DNA of 64,000 bases, taken from the NCBI GenBank assembly GCA_019359175.1, contig JAHHHU010000009.1:62001-126000 (forward strand), written 5' to 3'. Origin of the DNA: Phormidium tanganyikae FI6-MK23 (GTDB lineage Bacteria > Cyanobacteriota > Cyanobacteriia > Leptolyngbyales > Leptolyngbyaceae). The notes under the pieces are model-generated. The model had not been told where the DNA came from and did no database searches. It saw only the letters and a list, made by a program, of their open reading frames with translations. Below are positions 8,028 through 16,934 of the stretch, in pieces. Positions within the stretch are counted from its first letter, which is position 1. Every line of letters begins with the position of its first letter. A program made the translations under genes and the position numbers.

Positions 8028-8708
8028 CTAAGGAATATAAACGGGCATCGGTTCGATTCCAAGCTCCGATCGCCATTCTGCTAACGGCTTTTCCCAATGT
8101 TCTTCCCATCTCTGGGCGAGAAGCGGCTTTGCTTTTGCACCCATTCGATAGCCTGAAGCGACTCGATCGAGCAAGCGATCTAACTGTTCCGGTTGGTTCA
8201 GCATCGTGCTAACGAATGCACCCGCAATTAGAATTCCAGCCAAGGGGCGACGAGTTTGTGAGAGTTCAAATGCTTTGAGTCCTATTTCACCCGGAACATC
8301 GACACTCATTCCGGTGATAACGTGCCAAATATCGTGAGTTTGGCGCAGTCGAAACAGCAGGCAGGTTTCATCATCGACGACTTCCATTTTGCGGTAGAAA
8401 CCGGGATCAAAGCCTGAAGATGAAATGTACTGAGCAAACGCATATCCCAGAGAATTTGTCGGGCAGGTCATCAATTTTGCTAATTCTGGTACGGGAGCAG
8501 AATAGCGATCGTGTGCCAAAGCTGCCACGTCTGGGTGTTTCAGCATATATTTGACCGATGCCGCCATCGTTTGCGGATGCGATCGTACTAATGCGTCTTC
8601 GACATCGTAAATTGATTCGGTTTGTGTTGGATCTCTCAATAAACCGAGAACGGATTTCAGCGTATTTAGATAATCTAAATTCAGGCGACGTAGTTCTTTG
8701 AAGTGCAT
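8028..8708 (-). CDS. Coq4 family protein
   Basis: 226 residues with the Coq4 zinc-ligand motif HDxxHx11E, seen as HDIWH then 11 residues to Glu (near residues 127-144). In eukaryotes and proteobacteria Coq4 supports ubiquinone synthesis. Cyanobacteria make plastoquinone instead, and the role of their Coq4 homologues is not established to my knowledge. Domain length matches the family. The gene sits just downstream of ureB on the same strand (62 bp), the place where ureC is often found, so cotranscription with urease genes is possible but a functional tie is not implied. Confidence 0.85.
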   Translation of the reverse strand: MHFKELRRLNLDYLNTLKSVLGLLRDPTQTESIYDVEDALVRSHPQTMAASVKYMLKHPDVAALAHDRYSAPVPELAKLMTCPTNSLGYAFAQYISSSGFDPGFYRKMEVVDDETCLLFRLRQTHDIWHVITGMSVDVPGEIGLKAFELSQTRRPLAGILIAGAFVSTMLNQPEQLDRLLDRVASGYRMGAKAKPLLAQRWEEHWEKPLAEWRSELGIEPMPVYIP

Positions 8709-8770
8709 AACTTTTGAATTGATCTCAACGTCATGCCTACCTTAGTCGATCTTCGTTTTTAGCGTGATGA

Positions 8771-9112
8771 TTATTTAGATTTCTTCTTACCCTTTTTCGG
8801 TTTCTCATCGAGTGCGCCTTCGATTTTGGCGTTGAATCCGTAGACTTGTCGAGATCCTGCTAATGCAACCAGTGTCACTTCTCGATCGTCTCCCGGTTCA
8901 AACCGTATCGCTGTGCCTGCTGGAATATCGAGCCGCATTCCACGGGCACGATCGCGATCGAATTCTAATGCCGCATTCACTTCAAAAAAATGAAAGTGTG
9001 ATCCGACTTGAATTGGTCGATCGCCCTGATTCGCCACACTTAACGTTACGGTTTCGCGTCCTGCGTTCAGTTCGATCTCACCGTCTTCGACAAACATTTC
9101 GCCTGGGATCAT
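8771..9112 (-). CDS. ureB: Urease subunit beta
   Basis: 113 residues starting [20 protein letters not shown], with the family signature [12 protein letters not shown] and the [18 protein letters not shown] segment. UreB is a structural subunit of the nickel urease that splits urea to ammonia and CO2; the active site is in UreC. A Lys-rich tail (KKGKKKSK) ends the protein. The frame is open to 9202, but the upstream part is a palindromic repeat, so the ATG at 9112 is the start. The repeat separates it from ureA, which probably weakens ureA-ureB translational coupling. ureC does not follow. Confidence 0.95.
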   Translation of the reverse strand: MIPGEMFVEDGEIELNAGRETVTLSVANQGDRPIQVGSHFHFFEVNAALEFDRDRARGMRLDIPAGTAIRFEPGDDREVTLVALAGSRQVYGFNAKIEGALDEKPKKGKKKSK

Positions 9113-9144
9113 TGTTGTTTTCTCCTTCAGATTGCTTGGGGTTC

Positions 9145-9231
9145 GCCCCCTAAATCCCCCACTCTTGGGGGACTTCAAACCAAAAAGCTTTCCCATTATC
9201 AAAGTCCCCCAGAATGGGAGATTTAGGGGGC
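9145..9231. repeat. Palindromic MITE-like element, copy 1
   Basis: An 87-bp element with inverted ends GCCCCCTAAATCCCCCA and its complement, and an internal GGGGGACTT / AAGTCCCCC pair, able to fold into one long hairpin. A sister copy with nearly the same ends and an AGCTTT centre is at 48899-48979. It lies between ureA and ureB. Such non-coding palindromes are common in cyanobacterial genomes and may be moved by a transposase in trans. Confidence 0.75.
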
Positions 9232-9272
9232 AGCTATCCGACCAGAACGAAGCGATACGAACTGTATCGGGT

Positions 9273-9575
9273 CTATCGAATCGGGTGATGAACGGTCACT
9301 AACTTCGTTCCATCCGGGAAAGTGGCTTCAACTTGGACTTCGTGAATCATCTCAGAAATGCCGTCCATCACATCATCCTGAGTCAGCAACGTCGTTCCAT
9401 AGTTCATCAATTCGGCAACGGTTTGTCCGTCTCTTGCGCCTTCGAGAATTGCCGCAGAAAGATACGCGATCGCTTCAGGATAGTTCAATTTCAATCCTCT
9501 GGCTTTGCGGCGTTCCGCGACTAAAGCGGCGGTAAAAATGAGAAGCTTATCCTTTTCTTGCGGTGTTAGTTGCAT
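9273..9575 (-). CDS. ureA: Urease subunit gamma
   Basis: 100 residues, the full usual length, beginning [20 protein letters not shown] and containing [20 protein letters not shown] and a VTVHHPIR terminus, all characteristic of UreA. It is a structural subunit of the trimer-of-trimers urease. In most cyanobacteria ureD, ureA, ureB and ureC are consecutive. Here ureD is 3.8 kb upstream beyond two secreted-protein genes and ureB follows after a palindromic repeat. Confidence 0.96.
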   Translation of the reverse strand: MQLTPQEKDKLLIFTAALVAERRKARGLKLNYPEAIAYLSAAILEGARDGQTVAELMNYGTTLLTQDDVMDGISEMIHEVQVEATFPDGTKLVTVHHPIR

Positions 9576-9727
9576 CGATCTCTCTCTGGTCGAATCGGGA
9601 GTGTTGTCTTGGATTGCTCAATCATTCTGCTGCAGTGCAGAACTCCCAAACAATGTATGACAAAAGCAAAGCGGATGTTATGAAGATTTTTGGAAGTATC
9701 CGTACTCGATCGCACATCCCACCGTAG

Positions 9728-11686
9728 CTACTGGACTCCAAACGCTGAAACGATGCTGCTTGCAGCTTCTCGAACCTCCTGAGATTCGTCGCCCTGCGCG
9801 AGTTGCTTCACGATTTGCCGCACTTCAGGAAACTGGTCTTGAACTTGCCACAAGTTCTTTAGCAATGCCAGTTTGACTTTCGCTGATTTGTCGGTCTGTA
9901 GCGCTTGCTTCTGGCTCTGAAAGCTCTCTGGTGACATCTCACGAAATCCTAACGCAACTGCCGCTTCGACTCGAACGGTTTCTTCTGCATCGGTGCTGAG
10001 GGCTTGTGTCAATCGTCGATCGACAACTGGATCGGGAACAAGTCGCAGTGCAGAAATTGCCACGGCTCGAATCTCAGCTTGTGGTGAATCCGCGAATTGG
10101 GTAACTGAACTTAGCGATCGAGATAAGCCAGCATTGCCGAGCACCAGTAAATTCTGTCTCAGCTCATCGGGAGATTTTGCGGTCTTGAGTTGATCGAGAA
10201 AGCGATCTGCGATCGAGTTTGCGCGATCGGGAGCGGATTGAGCAAGATTGTGAGCAACAGTACCGAGGGCAAGTTGCGCGGTTGATGCAATCTGCGCCTC
10301 GCTGGAGTGAAAGGCTAAATCGCTCAACACTTTGACTGTCTCTGAAGTCGGAGCCGTCACACTTGCAAGGCTTGGAATCAGGACAGATAGAGATTCCCAA
10401 TCTTCGTGGGACTGAATGATTTGAACTAAAGCAGCTTGTGCCTGTGGGTGTCCAACTGCACCGAGCGCACCTACGATCAGTTGCATCGATTGATTGGGTT
10501 TGCTCTTGATGATACGTTGCGCTAAACGTGCACTGGTTTCTGGTCGAACATAAATTAGAGCTTTTACCTTGAGATAGAGTTCGGTTGTGTTTTGGGCTTT
10601 GTCTGATGATTTTTCTAGCAGGTCTAATTCCGACGACAAGCTTTCTAATGTGCTTTCTCCTAACTGTTGTCGCTGAATTTTTGCTTCGGATTCTTGTTCA
10701 GAAATGGTGTAGGAAAGCGCGATCGCTTTAGTTTGACGTGATGTATTCGCTTTTTGCAGGGTTGCAAGCTCGGCTGCACTGAGCTGATTCTGCTCCAAAT
10801 AAGTCAAGTTTAGAGTTGTTTCGCTTTGTCCAATCTTTTTCTTAGAGACCTCAAAGTTCTGAGTTTCTGTCCCGCTCAGAGAGACAAGGCGACCCGCTTT
10901 TGAATCGAATTTTGCGCTGAGTTGCCCCTGTGGTGTGATGATTGGTGTCAGTTTAGCGCCTCTGGGCTTCTGCGCTGGCTGTACATAGCGCAACTTCGAC
11001 TTCTGGAATTGATCAAAACTGCTGCGATACTGAGCAATATATTGACCGTTGGGATCATCTTCCTGGGTTTCCCAAGTGTTCGACGTTGGAGATTTAGCGG
11101 TGACAAACTGAGTCGAAGCCAACAGCGATCGAGCAAAACTTTGAGCAATGCTGCTCATGCTCGGATCGAAGCGCACAGATAGAATTTTTCCTTGAGCATC
11201 CACCTCAGCAAAGATATCTTGATTGAGATCTTTCTGAACCAGTTGGGCTTGTTCTACGATCGATTGACCATTCGAGGTGATTTGCACAGTCAGATTTTGT
11301 AAACGGTAAGCGAGGATTGCGCGATCGTGGTTTTGTTCTAAAACAGTCATGACTAAATCCGCTTGCACCCGATTCTCAAACGCATTTACAAACGTACTTG
11401 GAGCCGCTGGATCAGAGTTGTTGCCTTGTTTAAGATCACTAAACAACGCGCGTAAATCAGAGTTCGCGACATTGCGATAGTCCAACTTGTAAGTTAAGCG
11501 CTCTCCCACTTTGAACTGATACTTTGGTGATGCCTGATTCACTAGCGACGAACTAAGAACTGTACCAAACTCGCTGATCTGTTTGCTACAGCCATACATC
11601 CCAGGAATTGCGAATGCAAGTAACAATCCCGATAGTGCAATGATCGATCGTCGATGCAGGGGAAATGCTTTTTTACTCGAAGTCAT
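9728..11686 (-). CDS. HEAT-repeat lipoprotein with a lipid-transfer-like layout
   Basis: 652 residues. A signal peptide ends in MYGC with a candidate lipidation Cys33, so it is probably a lipoprotein. Residues 50-300 are beta-rich (YQFKVGERLTYKLDYRN and similar). Residues 320-652 are helical HEAT-like repeats (ALGAVGHPQAQAAL, AVAISALRLVPDP, EAAVALGFREM). A beta sheet followed by a helical superhelix recalls large lipid-transfer proteins such as vitellogenin N-terminal modules; that resemblance is my inference from pattern. It is cotranscribed with the secreted protein gene 85 bp upstream. The pair sits between ureA and ureD without an obvious link to urease. Confidence 0.7.
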   Translation of the reverse strand: MTSSKKAFPLHRRSIIALSGLLLAFAIPGMYGCSKQISEFGTVLSSSLVNQASPKYQFKVGERLTYKLDYRNVANSDLRALFSDLKQGNNSDPAAPSTFVNAFENRVQADLVMTVLEQNHDRAILAYRLQNLTVQITSNGQSIVEQAQLVQKDLNQDIFAEVDAQGKILSVRFDPSMSSIAQSFARSLLASTQFVTAKSPTSNTWETQEDDPNGQYIAQYRSSFDQFQKSKLRYVQPAQKPRGAKLTPIITPQGQLSAKFDSKAGRLVSLSGTETQNFEVSKKKIGQSETTLNLTYLEQNQLSAAELATLQKANTSRQTKAIALSYTISEQESEAKIQRQQLGESTLESLSSELDLLEKSSDKAQNTTELYLKVKALIYVRPETSARLAQRIIKSKPNQSMQLIVGALGAVGHPQAQAALVQIIQSHEDWESLSVLIPSLASVTAPTSETVKVLSDLAFHSSEAQIASTAQLALGTVAHNLAQSAPDRANSIADRFLDQLKTAKSPDELRQNLLVLGNAGLSRSLSSVTQFADSPQAEIRAVAISALRLVPDPVVDRRLTQALSTDAEETVRVEAAVALGFREMSPESFQSQKQALQTDKSAKVKLALLKNLWQVQDQFPEVRQIVKQLAQGDESQEVREAASSIVSAFGVQ

Positions 11687-11771
11687 AATCTAAATCTCTC
11701 AAGAGCAGTGGAGTTAGCAATTCCGTCTTTCGAGACAGCAAAAGACGGAATAATCAACATTCGTTCAATCG

Positions 11772-13172
11772 TTACAGCGGCACAGTGTAAGCTTCATCAA
11801 ACAGATAGCCATCGGTCTTGAAGCCTTGCCAACTCCAGATATTCCAGTTCCACTGCTTCTTCTTCCACGGCGGAATGCCAAACTTCGGAACATACATGTA
11901 AGCATAGGCGTAGGCATTTCCGCTCAAAGCATCGATCGTGTTGTAAGCCGAGAAATTCATCACCATTGAGGGCTTGCTGGTTGTAAGTCCAGCCAGATAC
12001 GCTTGACCCCGCATATCCAGATCGTCGCGCACCAGCGTTAAGTTTGCACCCACACCTGCACCAGCGAGATAGATATCCGCGCCGCCTTGACCATACGCTT
12101 TCGAGTCCACGAACGGATTGACACGCGCATACGCCGAAGCATACGCCGGATTTGCTGCGACCGTATACTGAATTCCAGCACTTCCTTGCACCCCAAACGT
12201 GGCTCTCATCGGAATCGGACCTAAGCTAAACCGCAAATCTGCGATCGGTTGATCCACAGAGCGCGAGAAGGAGTCCGACTTAATCAGCAAGGTGTTGCGG
12301 CTGTCTTGGAAGTTATAAACATTTTGTCCAACTACATCCAGCCGAACCGCAACCTTAGCGTTGCCAGACTTTTGCGAACTCATCGACGCGGTTGCCCGCA
12401 GCAAGTTGGCTTGATTGTTGAAAATGTAGCCGCCCGCATTGCCTTCAGCGTAGGCGTTGGAGAAATTTTTCGACCCTTGAAGCTGAAGTTTTCCATTGAC
12501 ATAAGCCGAGAACGTATTGGGATTTCCCAGGTTATAGTTCCAGGATTTGCTGTAGCCTTTGGTCGGACTCCCAACGGCTGGCAGAATTTTATCGAGAAAC
12601 TCCGGCTTGATAACCCGCAGTTGTTTTTGTTGCAAGGTGTTGAGGTCGAAGCGGGGATTGAGTTGCAGATTTTGCAGTGCACCAGGGCGAATTTGAAGAT
12701 CGGGTGCTCTTTGCAGTTCATCCGAGATCCGAGTCGGATCAAGACTGGTTTTGAACAGCGATCTCTCTGGACTAACTTTGCGGTGTTCGTTTGACAGGGA
12801 ATCGACTTGCTTTCTCAACTCGGATGCGTCGATTACCGATTCTTGCAGAACGACGGATTCTTCGGGCTGCCGGAACGAGTACCCAATTTGACTGAACTGT
12901 TGCTCTAGGCGGTTGAGTTCAGCATAGTACTCGCCTGCTTTGACTTGTTTGCCGTCGGGCAGGGTGAGTACTGTGTCGGGCGAAATCGGCTTGCCAGTTT
13001 CGGGATCTTGCACCTCGAACCGCTCGAATTGAACGGGAGCGCGCTTGAGCACCCGCACTGCATCCGATTTGACTTCGAGTTGCCGGGCTTGTGCGAGGAC
13101 TGGCAAAGAACCCGCGAGATTGAGCGCAGAAAGCGTAACCAGTGAGCTAAGCGCAATAAAACGTTTAGACAT
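11772..13172 (-). CDS. Secreted hypothetical protein, aromatic-rich C-terminus
   Basis: 466 residues with a clear signal peptide (SLVTLSALNLAGSLPVLAQA, cleavage near residue 28). The middle is polar and helical (about 60-150). The C-terminal 270 residues are rich in Tyr, Asn, Gly and Ala in alternating patterns (NAYAYAYMYVPKFG, WNWNIWSW), suggesting a large beta-structure. No cysteine pairs or enzyme motif are evident. It is the first gene of an operon with the HEAT-repeat lipoprotein, so the two may act together outside the cell or in the periplasm. Family not recognised. Confidence 0.65.
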   Translation of the reverse strand: MSKRFIALSSLVTLSALNLAGSLPVLAQARQLEVKSDAVRVLKRAPVQFERFEVQDPETGKPISPDTVLTLPDGKQVKAGEYYAELNRLEQQFSQIGYSFRQPEESVVLQESVIDASELRKQVDSLSNEHRKVSPERSLFKTSLDPTRISDELQRAPDLQIRPGALQNLQLNPRFDLNTLQQKQLRVIKPEFLDKILPAVGSPTKGYSKSWNYNLGNPNTFSAYVNGKLQLQGSKNFSNAYAEGNAGGYIFNNQANLLRATASMSSQKSGNAKVAVRLDVVGQNVYNFQDSRNTLLIKSDSFSRSVDQPIADLRFSLGPIPMRATFGVQGSAGIQYTVAANPAYASAYARVNPFVDSKAYGQGGADIYLAGAGVGANLTLVRDDLDMRGQAYLAGLTTSKPSMVMNFSAYNTIDALSGNAYAYAYMYVPKFGIPPWKKKQWNWNIWSWQGFKTDGYLFDEAYTVPL

Positions 13173-13339
13173 AATGTTGGTCTGCTCAGTGAATGAATGG
13201 TTTCGATGCGGCTTCAGATTAAGTAGCTCGTCGTGAAGTGCATCTTGATTCCATCGTAGAGAGCACGATCAAGCTTTCCTCTTACCCGAATGGGGAGCTT
13301 CTAAGCGAGCACAAAATATCTAGCACACCTTTCCCCGAT

Positions 13340-14194
13340 TCAAAGCTGCCAAACTCTAGGAATGCACACTGCTCGACCGGACATCGATCGTACTAATCCC
13401 CAAATCGCAATTAACCAACGTCGCGCATCGGTGCTGGAATGTCCTCGATATCGACAAAGTAAGCCAAGCGGTAAGCGTGTGACTCCAATTTCGCCAGATG
13501 TTCCTGTCCAAAGAGATCGCGCCTTTTCCACACATTCAGAATCGACTTTCTGCCCAATCCAAACGAAACTCGCGACGATCGGACAACCTGCTAAACCATG
13601 CGGACTATTAAAACTCGTTTCACTTCCGGGGAGCCATTGTCGATCGATCCAAATTGGTTTCCCATCTTGCCAAACTTCAGTGCGCGATCGCCAATCGCCT
13701 TCGATAAATTTCTCTCCTCGCGCACTCCGTCCAAACCGCGTAATTTCCCAACCGATCCACTGTGCGCCCGGAGCCAGATTTACCCGCATTTCTTGACGAA
13801 ACAAGGCTTGATTAAACACGATCGTATCGAGCGGCAGCCATTCTAAACAAGTCCCTTCCGCTAAATCGATTTCGATCGTTTGTTGAGCTTCGCGCCCATT
13901 GGTTCGATAAATCTTAGTGGCTGCGGGAGTCGTGATCAGCGCTTTGCTGTTCGGTGCAAGGCGGAAATCGAAGGTTAAGCGATCGCCGCCCACGATTCCG
14001 CCCGCAGTGTGCATGATCACACTGTGACAAACCTCGCCGCCCTCCGGATAGAAGGGGCGTTGCACCTTAAGGGGAGCCTGTCCTTGATTGCGAATAAGCT
14101 GTGTTACACCGCGTCGATTTTCAAAACCCAGGCGCAATGTGCCATGCCAGTCGTTGGGGGATAAATCAGAGGAAACAGGACGAGATTGGTTCAC
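13340..14194 (-). CDS. ureD: Urease accessory protein UreD
   Basis: 284 residues, the usual UreD length. Family features include the WHGTLRLGFENRRGVTQL start, HTAGGIVGGDRL, TTPAATKIYRTNG and LEWLPLDTIVFNQA. UreD (UreH) scaffolds the UreFG complex on apo-urease during nickel insertion. It is the first gene of the dispersed urease set on this strand, followed at 167 bp by the secreted/HEAT pair rather than by ureA. UreE, UreF and UreG are not in the window. Confidence 0.95.
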   Translation of the reverse strand: MNQSRPVSSDLSPNDWHGTLRLGFENRRGVTQLIRNQGQAPLKVQRPFYPEGGEVCHSVIMHTAGGIVGGDRLTFDFRLAPNSKALITTPAATKIYRTNGREAQQTIEIDLAEGTCLEWLPLDTIVFNQALFRQEMRVNLAPGAQWIGWEITRFGRSARGEKFIEGDWRSRTEVWQDGKPIWIDRQWLPGSETSFNSPHGLAGCPIVASFVWIGQKVDSECVEKARSLWTGTSGEIGVTRLPLGLLCRYRGHSSTDARRWLIAIWGLVRSMSGRAVCIPRVWQL

Positions 14195-14358
14195 AGAATA
14201 GAGCGGCTAAAGGACTTACCCTTAGCTTCTATGAAACCTACCACAAACCCCAAAAACCTTCAGAAGCTTTTCAGATTTGCGATCGAGATGTCACAATACT
14301 GTCGCAGCGTATTACAGAACGTTAAGAACGGCTGAGATTATCCCACAGGAGAACGATT

Positions 14359-14820
14359 GTGCAACAGAACCACCCGAAGTTAGCAGCTTTAGCAGTGTTC
14401 GCAAGCTTGATGATCCCGATGACGGCAGAAGCAAATCAGAGCGGCAATTTGAGAATTGTGGTGGATGGGTTACAAAATCAGCAGGGGCAGGTGTGCGTCA
14501 GTTTGTTTGCGGGAAGTCAGGGGTTTCCCGACAAGAGCGATCGAGCAATTCGGGCGCAATGTGTTCCGATGGGGAAAGGACAAACAGCGGTGACGTTCCA
14601 AAATTTGAAGTTAGGAAATTATGCGATCGCGGTGTTTCACGATCGCAATGGCAATGGAAGACTCGATCGTAATTTTTTGGGCATTCCGACTGAGGGGTTT
14701 GGGTTTTCGCGCAATCCGGTGATTCGGACGGGTGCGCCGAGGTTTAGTGAGGCAGCGGTGTTTGTGGCGGGAACGGAGACGACGGCTCAGATTCAGTTGC
14801 AGTATTTGCTGGGGGGTTAG
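14359..14820 (+). CDS. DUF2141 secreted protein
   Basis: 153 residues from a GTG at 14359 that is preceded by GGAG. A signal peptide ends after AEA near residue 25. The DUF2141 pattern is clear: QQGQVCVSLFAGSQGFP, NLKLGNYAIAVFHDRNGNG and GFGFSRN. DUF2141 proteins are small periplasmic beta-sandwich proteins of unknown role. The HDRNGNGRLDRNFLG stretch is acidic and could bind calcium. It stands alone, convergent to arsS with only 4 bp between stops. Confidence 0.85.
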   Translation: MQQNHPKLAALAVFASLMIPMTAEANQSGNLRIVVDGLQNQQGQVCVSLFAGSQGFPDKSDRAIRAQCVPMGKGQTAVTFQNLKLGNYAIAVFHDRNGNGRLDRNFLGIPTEGFGFSRNPVIRTGAPRFSEAAVFVAGTETTAQIQLQYLLGG

Positions 14821-14824
14821 AAAG

Positions 14825-15853
14825 TTAGGTCAATGCACCGCCGCAAGAACTTCCCGCGCCAGCGGTGCATCCAAAACAGTGCCGACCTGTAACGATCGCT
14901 CTTTCTTCTAACGTCTCCAAATCAAACTCTCGGATGTGTGGTGATTCACATTTGAGATCTAACATCTGATTGAAGTCGCAATCATAAAGGTATCCATCCC
15001 ATGAGATCGATAATGTGTTCCGACACATCAATCCATCGATCGCTCCAGGATTAAACGAATTGACTAACAATTCCATGTAGCTCTGCAAATTTCCGGTTGC
15101 TTCAAGCCATTCGAGAAACCGGGAAATCGGCATATTGTTCAAGGTGATTAAGCGATCGAAGCTTACGCCCTGATATTTTGCCAATCCCGCTTTCCATTCT
15201 TGTTCGAGTTTGGCTTGTCCGCTCGCGAGAAATGCGCCGACCGGATTGCTCATCAGCGTTAATTGTTGATCGGGATCTCCGATTCCATATCCGGCTGCAT
15301 TCAATCGCTTCAAAGCTTCGATCGACTTCTCAAACGTTCCATCGCCTCGTTGAGCATCGGTGTTCCGCTGTCGATAGTGTGGCAGTGAGCAAACGACTTC
15401 GACTTTCCGTTCTGCCAACCATTCCGGCAAATCTTGTATCGTGGGCAACAACAAAACGGTGAGATTACAGCGATCGATCACGTGCTTTCCACGCGCCACA
15501 CATTGATCGACTAAGTAACGGAAATGCGGATTTAATTCTGGTGCGCCGCCTGTGAGATCAACCGTGTGAGCATTCGTCAGATCCAATGCGCGAAGACAGA
15601 GATCAATCGTGTCGCGCGTCATGATTTCTTTGCGATCGGGACTTGCATCCACATGACAATGCCGACAAGTCATATTGCACAACTTACCAACATTGATTTG
15701 GAAAATCTCTAGTTCAGCGGGTCGGAGTGTTTCCCAATTGTGAGCCGATAAGCGATCGGAGAAATTTCCTTGTTCGATCGGCAAGTTTTCTAAAAGGCTT
15801 TGTTGATATTCGCCCGAAGCAAGCGGCGATCGACGTTGTAAAAGTGAAGTCAT
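14825..15853 (-). CDS. arsS: Arsenosugar biosynthesis radical SAM protein
   Basis: 342 residues. The radical SAM cluster motif is CNMTCRHCH (CxxxCxxC, near residues 58-66), followed by the DLTGGAPELNPHF segment. The C-terminal domain ends with CFGCTAGAGSSCGG, cysteines expected to bind a second iron-sulfur cluster. ArsS acts after arsenic methylation to build arsenosugar precursors. The gene follows a peroxidase-like gene by 3 bp, the usual partner, so they form an operon. The methyltransferase ArsM is not adjacent. Confidence 0.93.
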   Translation of the reverse strand: MTSLLQRRSPLASGEYQQSLLENLPIEQGNFSDRLSAHNWETLRPAELEIFQINVGKLCNMTCRHCHVDASPDRKEIMTRDTIDLCLRALDLTNAHTVDLTGGAPELNPHFRYLVDQCVARGKHVIDRCNLTVLLLPTIQDLPEWLAERKVEVVCSLPHYRQRNTDAQRGDGTFEKSIEALKRLNAAGYGIGDPDQQLTLMSNPVGAFLASGQAKLEQEWKAGLAKYQGVSFDRLITLNNMPISRFLEWLEATGNLQSYMELLVNSFNPGAIDGLMCRNTLSISWDGYLYDCDFNQMLDLKCESPHIREFDLETLEERAIVTGRHCFGCTAGAGSSCGGALT

Positions 15854-15856
15854 GAT

Positions 15857-16189
15857 CTACATTGCGAGTTTGTTAACTTGATCCAACATTTGCAAACCGT
15901 GAATGAGAGATGATCCGCCTCGAATCGCTGTGGCGACATGAACGGCTTCCGTCATTTGCTCTAGATCTGCGCCTTGTTGGAGACATTCTTTCGTGTAGGC
16001 ATCAATGCAATAGGGACATTGAACCGTGTGAGCCACTGCGATCGCGATCAAAGCTTTTTCTCGTTTCGACAATGCCCCTTCTTCAAACACTGCACCATAG
16101 TAAGCAAAGAATTTTTCAGCAAGTTCGGGATTGCCTTCGCTGATTTTGCCAAAGTTGGGTAAATGATCGGGATTGTAATAAGTATCCAT
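15857..16189 (-). CDS. Arsenosugar-associated peroxidase-like (AhpD/CMD family) protein
   Basis: 110 residues of the carboxymuconolactone decarboxylase/AhpD fold. The redox pair is CPYC in HTVQCPYCIDAYTKECL, and the LSKREKALIAIAVAH helix is typical. This subgroup is found next to arsS in cyanobacteria and is annotated as arsenosugar biosynthesis-associated peroxidase-like protein; its exact step is unknown. Three bases separate it from arsS, so it is the first gene of the operon. Confidence 0.9.
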   Translation of the reverse strand: MDTYYNPDHLPNFGKISEGNPELAEKFFAYYGAVFEEGALSKREKALIAIAVAHTVQCPYCIDAYTKECLQQGADLEQMTEAVHVATAIRGGSSLIHGLQMLDQVNKLAM

Positions 16190-16221
16190 GGGGTGTCTGA
16201 ATAGCGATCGATTTCAAAAAT

Positions 16222-16884
16222 CTATTCTAGTGTCCAATCTGCCGCAGCTTCCCAGCCTAATCCTTTTCGCACGATCGCAGGTTCGTCGCTCGTCAGATCC
16301 AAAATCGTCGAAACGGCTTGAGTCGGCTCTTGTCCGATATCCACAATCAAATCTACCAGCCGAGCCATGCTGTCGAACAGTTCAGGCAGCGATAAATTCT
16401 CCGGATCGCGTACTTTTAGCGGGATTGTTTCATCCTCAACCGGAACATGAGCCGAAGTCGAAATGATCGGATTTCCTAATGATTTCATCAATGCCTGACA
16501 AACCGGATGATCCGGAACCCGAATCCCAGTCGTTTTGCGCTTCGGATTCATCACCAATTTCGGCACCAGTTTAGTCGCAGGCAGCAAAAACGTATAACTG
16601 CCCGGAACGAGACTCCGCATGATTCGGTAAGCTCGATCGGTGACGATCGCATATTGAGCAATATCAGACAGCGAGGGACAAAGAAACGTCAGCGGTTTGT
16701 CGTTTGCAAGCTGCTTGAGTTGGCGGACTCGCTGGACTCCAGATTTGGAATTGAGGTCGCAGCCGATCGCGTAAACCGTATCCGTTGGATAGAGCATCAC
16801 GGCTCCATTGCGGAGTTCTGCGACGACTTGATCAACGGTGCGAGATTGGGGATTGTCGGGGTGAATGGAGTAGACAGTTGCCAT
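16222..16884 (-). CDS. Sua5/YciO/YrdC family protein (threonylcarbamoyl-AMP synthase-like)
   Basis: 220 residues from the ATG at 16884. YrdC-fold motifs are visible: RNGAVMLYPTDTVYAIGCD, LKQLANDKPLTFLCPS, PGSYTFLLPAT, KTTGIRVPDHP and ISTSAHVP. The family makes threonylcarbamoyl-adenylate for the tRNA t6A37 modification. Some YciO-like members have another role, and this sequence could be either. The frame continues upstream to 17376, but that lies antisense to larC and is not coding. Confidence 0.88.
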   Translation of the reverse strand: MATVYSIHPDNPQSRTVDQVVAELRNGAVMLYPTDTVYAIGCDLNSKSGVQRVRQLKQLANDKPLTFLCPSLSDIAQYAIVTDRAYRIMRSLVPGSYTFLLPATKLVPKLVMNPKRKTTGIRVPDHPVCQALMKSLGNPIISTSAHVPVEDETIPLKVRDPENLSLPELFDSMARLVDLIVDIGQEPTQAVSTILDLTSDEPAIVRKGLGWEAAADWTLE

Positions 16885-16934
16885 AGCTGAACGCGGGTGT
16901 ATTGTGGAGAGGTATTTACCCTTTTTGAAGCGTG

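Noticed and set aside
8040-8065. GGTTCGATTCC-like string resembling a tRNA T-arm
   Set aside because: It lies inside the Coq4 coding sequence, and no cloverleaf can be built around it.
12249-12794. A 181-residue plus-strand ORF
   Set aside because: It is antisense to the secreted aromatic-rich protein gene and has no start signal or recognisable motif.
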